This document shows positions 53,111 through 62,016 of a DNA stretch of 64,000 bases, in pieces. The number at the start of each line of letters is the position of its first letter. Position 1 is the first letter of the stretch. Under the pieces are notes generated by a model. It ran no database searches, was not told where the DNA came from, and saw only the letters and a program-made list of their open reading frames with translations. The DNA lies in NCBI GenBank assembly GCA_947089855.1, contig CAMUML010000012.1:18110-82109 (forward strand), read 5' to 3'. Origin of the DNA: an uncultured Eubacterium sp. Its GTDB lineage: Bacteria; Bacillota; Clostridia; Lachnospirales; Lachnospiraceae. Position numbers and translations under genes: made by a program.

Positions 53111-53155
53111 CACCAAGCATTTTGGAGGCCGGGCGGGCCTCCATCATTCCGGCTA

Positions 53156-53959
53156 TTACTCCAGATTCAAATGCTTTTGCACGATCACCCTGCTGATGCT
53201 GTAAAAAACAGCAATCCAAAACAGCAGCAGCAAAATAGCGCCGGCCATTGCCCACCGTACAATTTCCACCGTACCGCCTTGTGTGTCCAGCCGCTCTGCA
53301 TAAACAAAGGCAGCAGGGACCAAAAGCAGCATAGTGCCAATCTGCGCCAGGTAGTAAAGCCCTATGCCCGCCGCAATGCCGCACACCCCTTTTGAACGTT
53401 TGGCCAGCTGCCCGATGGAGCAGCCCGCAAAAAATATTAGCAGCGATACAAAACATCCGCATACAGCCAACACTATTACAAAAAGGGCTAGTACTGCCCC
53501 TGGCACTTCCAATTCTTTACCAGCCGTGGCAAACGCCTCACTGGCCGCACCTGTTAGTTGTGACAGCCCAACCCCTTGTGTAATGCAGCCAAACAGAAAA
53601 AACATCACAGCAACCGCAGCCATTGTCAAAAACAGGAACCCTGCCGAAACGAATAGTTTCGCATGCAAGATCTGCGACTCCTTAACCGGCAGCGTATGCG
53701 TCAAATACCCCTGTGCGGTAAACATGGACTGGTAAAAATGCATACACAAATAAATATAACATGCAACAAAAAGCATCATAACCGTTATCAGATAAAACCC
53801 TTCCCCGGCCGCTGCAAGTCCCCCGGCTACTCCGCCAGCCTGGCCCCCAATCAAGCCCAACACGCTAACCAGCGCCGTAGCAGCTGCCAATACCGCATAA
53901 ATGCCCAGCATCACTTTTCCCTGTGACTTTATTTCCTGTTTCAATAATTTCTTTAACAT
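53156..53959 (-). CDS. ABC-2 type transporter permease
   Basis: Six predicted membrane helices (first at about residues 15-40), with no large extracellular domain. The N-terminal MLKKLLKQEIKSQGK and overall shape are typical of permeases paired with GntR/YtrA-regulated ATPases. The ATG at 53959 has AGGAGG 7 bases before; the longer frame overlaps the ATPase gene. 267 residues. Last gene of the gntR-ATPase-permease operon. Substrate unknown. Confidence 0.88.
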   Translation of the reverse strand: MLKKLLKQEIKSQGKVMLGIYAVLAAATALVSVLGLIGGQAGGVAGGLAAAGEGFYLITVMMLFVACYIYLCMHFYQSMFTAQGYLTHTLPVKESQILHAKLFVSAGFLFLTMAAVAVMFFLFGCITQGVGLSQLTGAASEAFATAGKELEVPGAVLALFVIVLAVCGCFVSLLIFFAGCSIGQLAKRSKGVCGIAAGIGLYYLAQIGTMLLLVPAAFVYAERLDTQGGTVEIVRWAMAGAILLLLFWIAVFYSISRVIVQKHLNLE

Positions 53960-54002
53960 ATCGTTGCCTCCTTGCTTTGTATCCGTATTTTGCATCCACA
54001 TG

Positions 54003-54701
54003 CTAAAAACGGAACGTATCCCTAAAAAATGCATCAACGGACTTCCCTTCGTCTTTCCGTATTTCATCTACCGAAGAATGCCGCATAATCCGCCCATCAT
54101 TGATCAACACCACTTCATCCAATATATTTTCCACGTCGGCAATTAAATGCGTCGCCAGCAGGATGGACGCCTGCGGGTCATAATTGGTAATGATCGTATT
54201 TAAAATATAATCCCTAACCGCTGGATCCACCCCGGCAACCGGTTCATCCAGGATATGCAGCTTTGCCCTGCGGCTCATTACTAAAATCAGCTGCACTTTT
54301 TCCTTCGTCCCTTTGGACATTGTCTTTAACGGTTCCCCAGCATCGATATGCAGGTTCTTTAACATATCATAAGCACGCACCTCATCAAAGTCGTCATAAA
54401 ACTCCCTAAAAAACGCTACTATATCCCTGACTTTCCGGTTCATATTCAGGTACGTCTGGTCTGGCAAGTAGGAAATATGCCGCTTGCTCTGTACGCCTAT
54501 GCTGCCGCCGCAAAAAGAAACCTCCCCTTCTGTCGGTGTCAAAAGGCCGTTCATAATCTTAATAAGCGTCGTCTTTCCACTCCCATTCGGCCCTAAAAAT
54601 CCAATAATATGGCCGCTTTCCAGCGTTAGGTCCACTTGCTTTAAGGCTTCCTTGCCGCCAAACTGCTTTGTTAATTTTTTACATTCTAATAAAACGCCCA
54701 T
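54003..54701 (-). CDS. ABC transporter ATP-binding protein
   Basis: Walker A GPNGSGKT, a degenerate signature MSKGTKEKV in place of LSGGQ, Walker B LHILDEPVAGVDP and the switch histidine ATHL. ATG at 54701 is preferred (AGGA 7 bases before) over one two codons earlier. 232 residues. The degenerate signature is common in this YtrB-like group. It works with the permease gene 43 bp downstream. Confidence 0.91.
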   Translation of the reverse strand: MGVLLECKKLTKQFGGKEALKQVDLTLESGHIIGFLGPNGSGKTTLIKIMNGLLTPTEGEVSFCGGSIGVQSKRHISYLPDQTYLNMNRKVRDIVAFFREFYDDFDEVRAYDMLKNLHIDAGEPLKTMSKGTKEKVQLILVMSRRAKLHILDEPVAGVDPAVRDYILNTIITNYDPQASILLATHLIADVENILDEVVLINDGRIMRHSSVDEIRKDEGKSVDAFFRDTFRF

Positions 54702-54803
54702 TTTCATTTCCTTTCTATGATCTGATATGCCATGCACATTGCATTTTTGTTTCCAGCCCCAGCCCGCAGGCAGCCCCGAAACTGGACAGCATCCGCCAGG
54801 CAC

Positions 54804-55184
54804 CTATGTTTCCGGATCTGGCTGGCTGTCCATTATGCGCTGCATTAGGGCCATGATCTGCCCTTTTTCATAACCTAACTGCTGCATGCCTGCCAAAAAC
54901 AATTGTATTTTGCTTTCCGCAATTTCCGCCCTTAATGTTTCAATCATGTCCTTATCCTCCGTAATAAAACGCCCGCTTGTACGTTTGGAATATACCAAAC
55001 CCGTGCGCTCAAGTTCTGCAAACGCCCGCTGCATCGTATTTGGATTTACTGCTGCCTCTGCTGCCAGTTCCCGGACAGACGGCAGCTTATCCCCCGGCTG
55101 GTAACGTCCGCTTACAATATCCACACGGATGCGTTCCAGTATTTGTATAAAAATCGGGCGGTCCGAATCGAGATTCCAAGGCAT
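54804..55184 (-). CDS. GntR-family regulator, YtrA subfamily
   Basis: Short regulator: N-terminal winged helix-turn-helix (QPGDKLPSVRELAAEAAVNP, about residues 28-47) and only a small C-terminal dimerisation helix, as in YtrA. 126 residues. First gene of an operon with the ABC genes, which it probably represses in the absence of a cell-wall or peptide signal. An inverted repeat over its -10 box is the likely operator. Confidence 0.9.
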   Translation of the reverse strand: MPWNLDSDRPIFIQILERIRVDIVSGRYQPGDKLPSVRELAAEAAVNPNTMQRAFAELERTGLVYSKRTSGRFITEDKDMIETLRAEIAESKIQLFLAGMQQLGYEKGQIMALMQRIMDSQPDPET

Positions 55185-55224
55185 CTTTTCACCTCATTCC
55201 TATTTGGATTCCTATTTGTATCTC

Positions 55225-55244
55225 TGTACTAGTCAAATAATACA
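55225..55244. promoter_or_regulatory. Likely GntR/YtrA operator
   Basis: TGTACTA-N6-TAATACA: half-sites TGTAYTA in inverted orientation. It covers the -10 box of the gntR promoter, so binding would block transcription. Confidence 0.6.
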
Positions 55245-55265
55245 GCAATACAATCAAAATGTCAA
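55237..55265 (-). promoter_or_regulatory. Predicted sigma-A promoter of the gntR-ABC operon
   Basis: TTGACA (55265-55260), 17 bases, TATTAT (55242-55237) on the minus strand. Confidence 0.75.
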
Positions 55266-55340
55266 TAGCTTTTTTTAGAATTGAAACCGGGAAGCAAAAC
55301 TGCTACAATACGAATAAAACAAAACCAGAGAGGCAATGAT

Positions 55341-56189
55341 ATGCAGATAGGATTTATCGGGGCAGGCCGTGTCGGCTGCTCCATAGGAAAATATTTCGTA
55401 CAGTCCGGTATTCCTGTTTCCGGATATTATGACCAGGCGGCGGAAGCAGCGGACAGTGCAGCCAGCTTTACCGCTACTAAAAGCTTTGGCAGCTTAAAAG
55501 AAGCTGCCGCGCAAAGCAGCCTGCTGTTTATAACCACCCCAGACAGCATCATCGTAAACATATGGGAAGCGCTGCGCCTCCAGCCGTTGCAAGGCAAAAT
55601 CATATGCCATTGCAGCGGCGCCCTGCCTTCCAGTGCATTTACAGGCATCGGCCAGACAGGCGCTTCCTGCTGCTCGCTGCACCCTATGCTGCCATTTAGC
55701 AGCAGGTATGCTTCCTACCAGCAGCTAGCCCATGCATTTTTTACGGTTGAAGGCCAAGATACGGCCGTACGGGCTATTTCAAAACTGCTGGAAAGCTTAG
55801 GCAATACCGTCTGCCAGATAGACAGCGCCTGCAAGCCCGCATACCATGCGGCAGCAAGTATCCTCAGCAACCAGGTAACAGCCGTTTTGGATACCGGGTA
55901 CCGCCTGCTGGAATCCTGCGGATTTACAGAAGCACAAGCCATACAAGCATCCAGTGGGCTCGTGCGCCAAAATATAGAAAACGTCCTGCAATGCGGCTGT
56001 ACCAAAGCCCTGACCGGGCCGATTGAGCGCAACGACCTTGCAACCGTACAAAAACATCTGGACTGCTTAAACGAAGAAGACAAACGTATGTACCAGGTCC
56101 TTGGCCTAAAGCTCATACATATCGCTACACAGAAAAACCCTGCAGCCGACTATAGCCAGCTACAGGCGCTGCTCGAACATGCCTGCTAA
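55341..56189 (+). CDS. Rossmann/DUF2520 protein, PanG-like
   Basis: N-terminal NAD(P)-binding GFIGAGRVGCSIGKY (residues 3-17), then TTPDSIIVNIWE and HCSGALPSSAF, followed by the helical DUF2520 domain (about 130-270, with HPMLPFSS and KPAYHAAASILSNQ). Some members, called PanG, replace PanE as ketopantoate reductase in pantothenate synthesis; no pan genes are adjacent here, so that is inference. ATG at 55341 has GAGAGG before it. 282 residues. Overlapping frames and a 40-bp gap link it to the phosphatase gene. Confidence 0.82.
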   Translation: MQIGFIGAGRVGCSIGKYFVQSGIPVSGYYDQAAEAADSAASFTATKSFGSLKEAAAQSSLLFITTPDSIIVNIWEALRLQPLQGKIICHCSGALPSSAFTGIGQTGASCCSLHPMLPFSSRYASYQQLAHAFFTVEGQDTAVRAISKLLESLGNTVCQIDSACKPAYHAAASILSNQVTAVLDTGYRLLESCGFTEAQAIQASSGLVRQNIENVLQCGCTKALTGPIERNDLATVQKHLDCLNEEDKRMYQVLGLKLIHIATQKNPAADYSQLQALLEHAC

Positions 56190-56229
56190 CCAAAAGGCGG
56201 CACAACAAGATTTTACGGAGGATTGCAAA

Positions 56230-56958
56230 ATGAAAATTCTAATTATCCGGCACGGCGATCCGGACTATGCAGCCGATGCCTTAACCAGACAGGGCCAAAA
56301 AGAAGCCCAGCTATTGGCAGAGCGCCTCTCAAAATTGGAAATACATAGCTTTTATGTATCCCCCTTAGGGCGGGCCAAAGCCACTGCAGCGCCTACCCTT
56401 GAGAAAATGCACCGGGCGGCAGAAGAATGCGAGTGGCTGCGGGAATTTGCCCCACGTATCCACCGTCCAGACAAAGAAGGCGAATCCATTGTATGGGACT
56501 GGCTCCCCCAGGATTGGACAACGGTCCCGGAATTTTATGACAAAAACCAGTGGGCAGCACACCCTTGCCTGCAGGACGCAAAAACCGCCGAGGAATATGC
56601 CTGGGCCACCCATTCCTTTGACGCACTGTTGGCACAGCATGGATATGTACGGGAAGGGAATTATTACCGTGCCATACACAGCAATACCAATACCCTTGCA
56701 TTTTTCTGCCATTTCGGGTCCGGATGCGTGCTAGTCAGCCATCTGCTCGGCATATCGCCAATGGTACTCTGGCACGGTTTCTGCGCCGCCCCATCGTCTG
56801 TTACAACACTCGTTACCGAAGAACGCCGCAAAGGGTATGCCTATTTCCGCATGGGCAGCTACGCAGATGTTTCCCATCTAACGATGGCAGGGGAAATGCC
56901 GTCCTTTTCTGCACGTTTCTGCGAGTGTTTTAGTAATGCAGATGAACGTCACGATTAA
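56230..56958 (+). CDS. Histidine phosphatase family protein
   Basis: Phosphoglycerate mutase-like fold. The catalytic histidine is in IIRHGDPDY (residues 4-12), then the arginine in SPLGRAKATA and a second histidine in FFCHFGSG. The insert between them is longer than in small phosphatases (243 residues in all). GGAGG stands 8 bases before the ATG at 56230. Substrate unknown; small phosphorylated metabolites are usual for the family. Confidence 0.87.
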   Translation: MKILIIRHGDPDYAADALTRQGQKEAQLLAERLSKLEIHSFYVSPLGRAKATAAPTLEKMHRAAEECEWLREFAPRIHRPDKEGESIVWDWLPQDWTTVPEFYDKNQWAAHPCLQDAKTAEEYAWATHSFDALLAQHGYVREGNYYRAIHSNTNTLAFFCHFGSGCVLVSHLLGISPMVLWHGFCAAPSSVTTLVTEERRKGYAYFRMGSYADVSHLTMAGEMPSFSARFCECFSNADERHD

Positions 56959-57012
56959 TTTAATATAGCATTTATTTGCTTCAGCATTTTATAAAAGGGA
57001 AGGCATAATCCT

Positions 57013-57489
57013 ATGAAACAGGCACAATTTTTTTACAAAAACGGACACGCGCCCAAACCGAACAGGCCAAACCATATCGGCACCTCTGTCCTGATCGAAT
57101 ATCAAAACAAATTGCTGTTGGAACACAGGGCGGACAGCGAAACTTGGGCAATTATCGGAGGCGGTTTAAAACTGGAAGAAAGCTTATTGGAATGCGCAGC
57201 CAGGGAAATCTTGGAAGAAACTGCAATGAAGCTGGATATGGATAGGATACGCTTCTACAAGATATACGACGATCCATCCAGGATCGCAAGCTACCCAGAT
57301 GGAAATATCTTAAGGGTAATTACCGTTGTATATAAAGTCCAATTAGAAAGCGAGCCAACACTCATATGCAGCCCCGAATCCAAAGAGCTGCGCTTTTTTT
57401 CAAAAGATGAATTAAAATACGTGAAAATTGCTGAAACACATATCCCAATTTTACAAGACTATTTAAAAGAGCCTTTGCCGTACCTATAA
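57013..57489 (+). CDS. Nudix hydrolase
   Basis: The Nudix box GGLKLEESLLECAAREILEE (residues about 52-71) fits GX5EX7REUXEE. 158 residues. N-terminal segment NGHAPKPNRPNHIGTSVLIEY precedes the fold. It cleaves a nucleoside diphosphate linked to some moiety, not identifiable here. AAGGGAAGG precedes the ATG. Last of three plus-strand genes. Confidence 0.9.
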   Translation: MKQAQFFYKNGHAPKPNRPNHIGTSVLIEYQNKLLLEHRADSETWAIIGGGLKLEESLLECAAREILEETAMKLDMDRIRFYKIYDDPSRIASYPDGNILRVITVVYKVQLESEPTLICSPESKELRFFSKDELKYVKIAETHIPILQDYLKEPLPYL

Positions 57490-57821
57490 ATACGCCAGAA
57501 GTTTTAACGTTACTGTTGTTGTATCCGCAGCTTTATCTTATCCCGGCAACCACCACAAAAATAAACTGGCTATCTCCTGCAACCAATAGGGGATAGCCTA
57601 AATTAATCTGAAATATAATTAGCCCCATAAATTATGCGGGCCCTCACACCCCTGTAAATCCAACATTCTTTACAGCCCGTATGGCCTGCTCCATCCCCCG
57701 CATCCATCCGAACATGTAAGACAGTTTCTAGCAGCTGCGCAGAAAGCAGTATCATAGCCAGATAATCTGCCCGTTATTTTTAAATTTTAATGTTATAACC
57801 TTTGGGTACAAACTGATGAAC

Positions 57822-57855
57822 AAAACGAGACTTCTCTTTCAGCCTCGTTTTTTTT
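57822..57855 (+). terminator. Intrinsic terminator
   Basis: AAAACGAG pairs with CTCGTTTT, 14-base loop, followed by a T-run. It is 330 bp beyond the Nudix gene, perhaps marking the end of that transcript or of a lost gene. Confidence 0.55.
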
Positions 57856-58010
57856 ATACTTTGTTCAAGGGCCGGATGGCCATAATGGGATGCCCGGAGG
57901 GTGTACTAGGAAAGCAGGATGGATAAGAAAAATTTGAACATTTATGGGACAGGAAGGTGATATAGGATTGAAATATGTTGTCCTAAATGCCATGCTGATA
58001 TGTCTGCTGC

Positions 58011-58080
58011 TTAGGAACTGTAAAGAAATAATCTGATAAAGTTACGCCGGATTTTTCTTCGAGAGTACCAGGCAAAAATC
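58011..58080 (+). mobile_element. Relic half of a MITE related to the 161-bp element
   Basis: Shares the order of blocks GTAAA(G)AAATAA, GCCGGAT, TCTTCGAGAGT and GGCAAAAA with the left half of the element at 34222-34382, but with many changes and no right half. Confidence 0.5.
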
Positions 58081-58084
58081 GTGT

Positions 58085-58222
58085 GTCGGGGAAGATGACG
58101 GCATTGCCGACTGTCGGGTCATGGAAAACCGCCTGAAGCATTTAGCGGCGACAGGAATTCCCACAGAATTCCACAAATATCCAGGCCTTGGGCATGGCTT
58201 CGGGCTTGGAAGCCAAACATAA
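58085..58222 (+). pseudogene. C-terminal fragment of an alpha/beta hydrolase
   Basis: 46 codons in one frame read DDGIADCRVMENRLKHL and IPTEFHKYPGLGHGFGLGS before a stop, the end of a dienelactone-hydrolase/esterase-type protein including the catalytic histidine (GLGHGFG). The rest of the gene is absent; sequence upstream is the MITE relic. It closely resembles the fragment at 61672-62016. Confidence 0.75.
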
Positions 58223-58249
58223 CATTGATCATGATAGGAGAATAGGAAA

Positions 58250-59419
58250 ATGAATAATTTTATTTTTGAGAATGCGACGAAAGTATTATTCGGCAAAGGA
58301 TGCGTAAAAGAATATCTGTGCTGCCTGACAAAAGGCTGCGGGGATACGGTTATGCTGGCATATGGCGGCGGTTCGATCAAAAAGAACGGCGTTTATGACG
58401 AGGTGGTTTCTATTTTGGAAAAAGCCGGAAAGCACATCGTAGAATTTTCCGGCATTATGGCGAACCCTACTTATGCAAAAGTTTTGGAGGGCGCAAAACT
58501 GGCAAGGGAGAACCAGGTTGGGCTGATCCTTGGCGTTGGCGGCGGCTCTGTCATGGACTGCTGCAAGGCGGTTTCCATTGCCGCCCGGTATGACGGCGAT
58601 GTGTGGGAGGATTTCTGGGCAAGGCCAGGCATCTTCGATTTCGAGCCGCTCCCGCTCGGCGTGATTGTCACAGTGGCGGGAACCGGAAGCGAATGTAACG
58701 GAGGGGCGGTCATTACCAATGAAGAATTGAAAATAAAGACCGGGCGCGATTATCCAAAATGCAATCCTAGGTTTGCCCTGCTCGATCCGACTTATACGTA
58801 CAGCGTCCCGAAATTCCAGATGGTGTCCGGCAGTTTTGACATCCTTTCCCACATCATGGAGATTTATTTCAGTGAGCCGGACGGAGACAATGTTTCAGAT
58901 GACATTGCCGAAGCGCTTATGAAGAACGTGATCCGCAATCTGAGGGCCGCTATCCGCAACCCGGAGGACTATACAGCCAGGAGCAACCTGATGTGGGATG
59001 CGACAATGGCGGAGAACCGGATCATCAAGCTCGGCAAGCGCACAGATTTCCAGTGCCACCAGATGGAACACCAGCTTGGAGCATATACTGGCTGCAACCA
59101 TGGCGCGGGGCTTGCGATCCTGCATCCAACGTATTACCGCCATATTTATAAGGACGGGCTTGCAAAATTCAAACGGTTTGCTACGGAAGTATGGGGGATT
59201 TCCCCTGACGGAAAGACAGATGCGGAGGTTGCCCGCGCCGGAATAAACGCACTGGAAGATTTTATCCGGGAAATCGGCCTGCCTGCGACTTTGCGGGAAT
59301 TAGGCGTAAACGGGGATTTAGATTTGAAAACGGTCGCTGATTCCTGTGCGGTCGTGCCGGGAAGTTACCGGAAGCTGACGCACGAAGAGATATTTGAAAT
59401 CTTCAAAGAGTGTTTTTAG
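58250..59419 (+). CDS. YqhD-like iron/zinc-dependent alcohol dehydrogenase
   Basis: Group III dehydrogenase of the NADPH-dependent YqhD/BdhA type, reducing aldehydes such as those from lipid peroxidation. N-terminal LAYGGGSIKKNGVYDEV, nucleotide site GVGGGSVMDCCKA, TVAGTGSECNGGAVI. Metal ligands lie in SFDILSHIMEIYF, QCHQMEHQLG and CNHGAGLAILHP. 389 residues, full length. AGGAG stands before the ATG. First intact gene after a run of relics; a broken piece of a second copy lies at 60385-60540. Confidence 0.93.
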   Translation: MNNFIFENATKVLFGKGCVKEYLCCLTKGCGDTVMLAYGGGSIKKNGVYDEVVSILEKAGKHIVEFSGIMANPTYAKVLEGAKLARENQVGLILGVGGGSVMDCCKAVSIAARYDGDVWEDFWARPGIFDFEPLPLGVIVTVAGTGSECNGGAVITNEELKIKTGRDYPKCNPRFALLDPTYTYSVPKFQMVSGSFDILSHIMEIYFSEPDGDNVSDDIAEALMKNVIRNLRAAIRNPEDYTARSNLMWDATMAENRIIKLGKRTDFQCHQMEHQLGAYTGCNHGAGLAILHPTYYRHIYKDGLAKFKRFATEVWGISPDGKTDAEVARAGINALEDFIREIGLPATLRELGVNGDLDLKTVADSCAVVPGSYRKLTHEEIFEIFKECF

Positions 59420-59820
59420 ATGATTGCATGACAGCGCGCATTACGGCCTTGCCCTCCAGTTGACGGATAATTACCATAACGAATTGGTAAATGACCTGAT
59501 CCCTGCTGTGGAGGGAACTTACAGCACATACGTAGAAGGGATTTCCGCAGAAGAATTGGAAGCAAGCCGCGGCCACCGTGCATTTGCCGGATTTTCCATG
59601 GGATCAGCCGCAACATGGCATACGTTCCAGTATTGCCTGGACTATTTCAGGTATTTCCTGCCGTCCAGCGGGAATCTGACTCCTGACGGGGCATATATGG
59701 AAAGCCTGAGTTTTTACTGCTGCTGATAACGAATCGGACGGAAACCTTGCATACCGGGTACAAGAAGGAAATGTGCATAATAGCAATGCTGCAATGCAGT
59801 ATATCTACAATGGATTGATT
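59420..59820 (+). pseudogene. Decayed esterase gene (Esterase D/feruloyl-esterase-like)
   Basis: Lacks the N-terminal half. 59442-59708 encodes LVNDLIPAVEGTYSTYVEG and the nucleophile elbow FAGFSMGSAATWHTF, then the frame breaks. 59724-59820 in another frame encodes the normal end (RVQEGNVHNSNAAMQYIY). About 80 residues in the middle are missing, so it has a deletion and a frameshift. Confidence 0.75.
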
Positions 59821-59853
59821 TGGATTTGGAAATAGAAATAGGAGGAAACACAG

Positions 59854-60303
59854 ATGAAGATTTTATTTATCAACGGCAGCCCGAACAAAAATGGGAATAC
59901 AGCGGCCCTGGCAAAAGCGCTCCTGAAAGGGAAGGAATACGAAACGCTGAATTTGACGGATTACAGGATTGGCAGCTATGGTCAGAAATTTGAGGATGAC
60001 CAGCTTGACGAAGTAATCAAGAAAATGAAGGCAGCGGAAGTCGTCGCAGTCGGCTCACCGCTGTACTGGCACAATATCTGCGGCTCTGTCCGCAACGTAC
60101 TGGACCGGTTTTACGGGAAGGTGGAAAACGGCGAATTGTCGGGACGGAAATTGTATTTTCTGTTCCAGGGGGCGGCTCCTGAGAAATGGATGATGGAAAC
60201 GGGGGAATATACGATGAAACGCTTTGCGGAACTCTATGGGATGGAATATGCCGGAATGGCGACGGATCAAAAAGATGCTGAAAGGCTTGGGAGAAAAATT
60301 TAA
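59854..60303 (+). CDS. Flavodoxin-like NAD(P)H-dependent oxidoreductase
   Basis: FMN-binding fold with the phosphate loop GSPNKNGNTAAL (residues 9-20) and the second flavin loop VGSPLYWHNICGSVRNVLDR. 149 residues, a normal length for this small group. AGGAGG stands before the ATG. Probably a flavin or quinone reductase. It is followed directly by relic sequence. Confidence 0.85.
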   Translation: MKILFINGSPNKNGNTAALAKALLKGKEYETLNLTDYRIGSYGQKFEDDQLDEVIKKMKAAEVVAVGSPLYWHNICGSVRNVLDRFYGKVENGELSGRKLYFLFQGAAPEKWMMETGEYTMKRFAELYGMEYAGMATDQKDAERLGRKI

Positions 60304-60540
60304 AAAGCAGACTGCCAGGGAATGGAAACTTTTATTCCGCAGCGATCCGGCAGAGAACCCGCAGGAGCTTGCAGCAGGAAAAACAACGCTTTTTGTCTAT
60401 GGCGCCGGTTCCATAAAAAAGAACGGCTTCTATAATGATGTGAAAAACGCTATTGAAAAAGGCGGCGGGAAGTCTCAATAGATTCTTTATTGGATCAGGA
60501 TGAAGTGATACGGATGATTAGGGAATCCATGCGGTAAAAT
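60304..60540 (+). pseudogene. Fused scraps of an iron alcohol dehydrogenase
   Basis: 60385-60480 encodes FVYGAGSIKKNGFYNDVKN, matching the N-terminal region of the YqhD-like dehydrogenase at 58250 (YGGGSIKKNGVYDEV). After a frame change, DSLLDQDEVIRMIRESMR and a stop look like the end of such an enzyme. The central 300 residues are missing. Confidence 0.55.
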
Positions 60541-60554
60541 GATAAGGTGGAGGG

Positions 60555-61691
60555 ATGAAATCGGAGAGGATGGTGTTTAAATTGGAAAAGAAAAGCAGAA
60601 ATAGCCTTGTGATGGCAGCCATAGCTTTTTGTATCATGGCCTGCTGTTTTCAAATCCCCGTTTTTTCAAAATCAGCAAAGGCGACAATCACAGCAGGAAA
60701 AGAATATTACCGGGAATTTCTGGTGGATAATGTCCTTCATTCCCCAGAGAATGGCGACATCCATTACCATGTATATTTCCCGGATTCTTATGACGGCAAA
60801 AAGAAGATGGCGCTGTATGTAACGCTCCCAGGATACCAGGGGCTATATTTTCAGGGAGTAGCGGAAAACCTTAAAACAGAAGATTTTGCATTTGAGGCAA
60901 AAAAATACAACAAAGATATGGTCATCCTTGCGCCTCAGCTGGATGACTGGGGAGAGACATCTGCAGAGCAGACAATCGCGCTGGTAGAATATTTTCTGGA
61001 CAATTACCCCATCGACCCGGCAAAGGTATTTATCAATGGCTATTCCGGTGGGGGCGAAACCTTGTCGCTTGTTCTGGGAAAGCGGCCGGAGCTGTTTGCA
61101 AGGGCGCTCATGTGCAGTTCCCAGTGGGACGGGGATTACGAACCAGTGGTAAAAGCCAGGACGCCGGTTTATTTTGTGATTGGCGAGAGCGATGAATATT
61201 ACTCGTCAAAACCGTTCCGGGCTGCTTATAAAAAACTGCAAGGCCTCTATCAGAAAGAAGGGCTGCCGAAGAAGGAAATAAAAAAGCTGCTTGTCCTGGA
61301 TGTAAAGGGCAGCTCCTATTTCAAAGGGACGGGGATTACCTACCAGCACGGCGGCGGATGGCTGTTTTGCCGGGACAAAAAAATCATGAACTGGCTGTTT
61401 GCTCCGGCACAGGAAAAAGCAAAGGGAAACACCGTGAAGCTGAAGGCGGCGCTGAATAAAGCAGCGAAAAAGAATGGAAAAGCAACCATTACAGCACGCA
61501 TTAAAAGGACAAAAGTAAAGGCAAGCAGCCGGATTACCGTGGATACGCCGGTAAGAAGGATAACATTAAACAGGAAATCTGTTTCTTTGAAAACAGGGCA
61601 GAAGTTTACGCTGAAAACAACAATATCACCTAAAAAAGCAGCCGTGAAAAAAGTATCTTGTAAGAGCAGCAATGGCGGCGCTTGGGAATAA
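60555..61691 (+). CDS. Secreted alpha/beta-hydrolase (PHB depolymerase/esterase-like) with truncated Ig-like tail
   Basis: A signal-type hydrophobic segment (about residues 18-38) precedes a hydrolase domain with the nucleophile in INGYSGGGETLS, an acid in FVIGESDEYY and a histidine in ITYQHGGGWLF. A basic linker and the start of a bacterial Ig-like (Big2) domain follow (ITLNRKSVSLKTGQKFTL), which stops after SCKSSN with an abnormal GGAWE end. So 378 residues, with the C-terminal module cut by a deletion that joins it to another hydrolase fragment. The ATG is only one base from its GGAGG; TTG at 60582 is an alternative start. Likely extracellular esterase; activity may survive the truncation. 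Confidence 0.78.
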   Translation: MKSERMVFKLEKKSRNSLVMAAIAFCIMACCFQIPVFSKSAKATITAGKEYYREFLVDNVLHSPENGDIHYHVYFPDSYDGKKKMALYVTLPGYQGLYFQGVAENLKTEDFAFEAKKYNKDMVILAPQLDDWGETSAEQTIALVEYFLDNYPIDPAKVFINGYSGGGETLSLVLGKRPELFARALMCSSQWDGDYEPVVKARTPVYFVIGESDEYYSSKPFRAAYKKLQGLYQKEGLPKKEIKKLLVLDVKGSSYFKGTGITYQHGGGWLFCRDKKIMNWLFAPAQEKAKGNTVKLKAALNKAAKKNGKATITARIKRTKVKASSRITVDTPVRRITLNRKSVSLKTGQKFTLKTTISPKKAAVKKVSCKSSNGGAWE

Positions 61692-62016
61692 AGAACATGG
61701 CCCGTCAAATTACGGGAGACCGGACATTCCGCAGGCAGCGGCGGCCATTATGCAGTACACGGGATATACGGATGCTTCCGCAAGCGACGCGGCGACCTAT
61801 GCCTGCGTAGGCATGAGTGACGGCATTGCAGATTACAGGACGATGGAATCGCGCCTTTCGCAGTTGCAGGCATTTGGAATCCCAACAGAGTTTCATGCCA
61901 ATGAAGGGCTTGGGCATGGATTCGGCCTGGGAACGGGAACTGTGGCGGAAGGATGGATGGAAGATGCCATATCCTTTTGGGAACACGCCTGCCACAACCG
62001 TCTATACGCAGAATAA
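61672..62016 (+). pseudogene. C-terminal fragment of an alpha/beta hydrolase
   Basis: About 105 codons: SNYGRPDIPQAAAAIMQYTG, CVGMSDGIADYRTMESRL and the catalytic-histidine segment NEGLGHGFGLGTGTVAE. N-terminal half and nucleophile elbow missing. It overlaps the end of the upstream esterase frame by 20 bases, marking a deletion junction. Similar to the shorter fragment at 58085. Confidence 0.75.

Larger units (their letters stand above)
57490..58084. other. Long intergenic region with hairpins and relic sequence
   Basis: Hairpin at 57568-57598 (GGCTATCTCCT with AGGGGATAGCC) may follow the Nudix gene. An intrinsic terminator lies at 57822-57855. From about 57970 a TTG-started stretch (KYVVLNAMLICLLL) looks like the beginning of a membrane or exported protein, cut short at 58011 by a MITE relic. 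Nothing else coding was seen. Confidence 0.45.

Noticed and set aside
60224-60481. Independent 85-codon gene overlapping the flavodoxin-like gene
   Set aside because: Its first part is out of frame within the flavodoxin gene and the rest matches a dehydrogenase scrap; better explained as a pseudogene.
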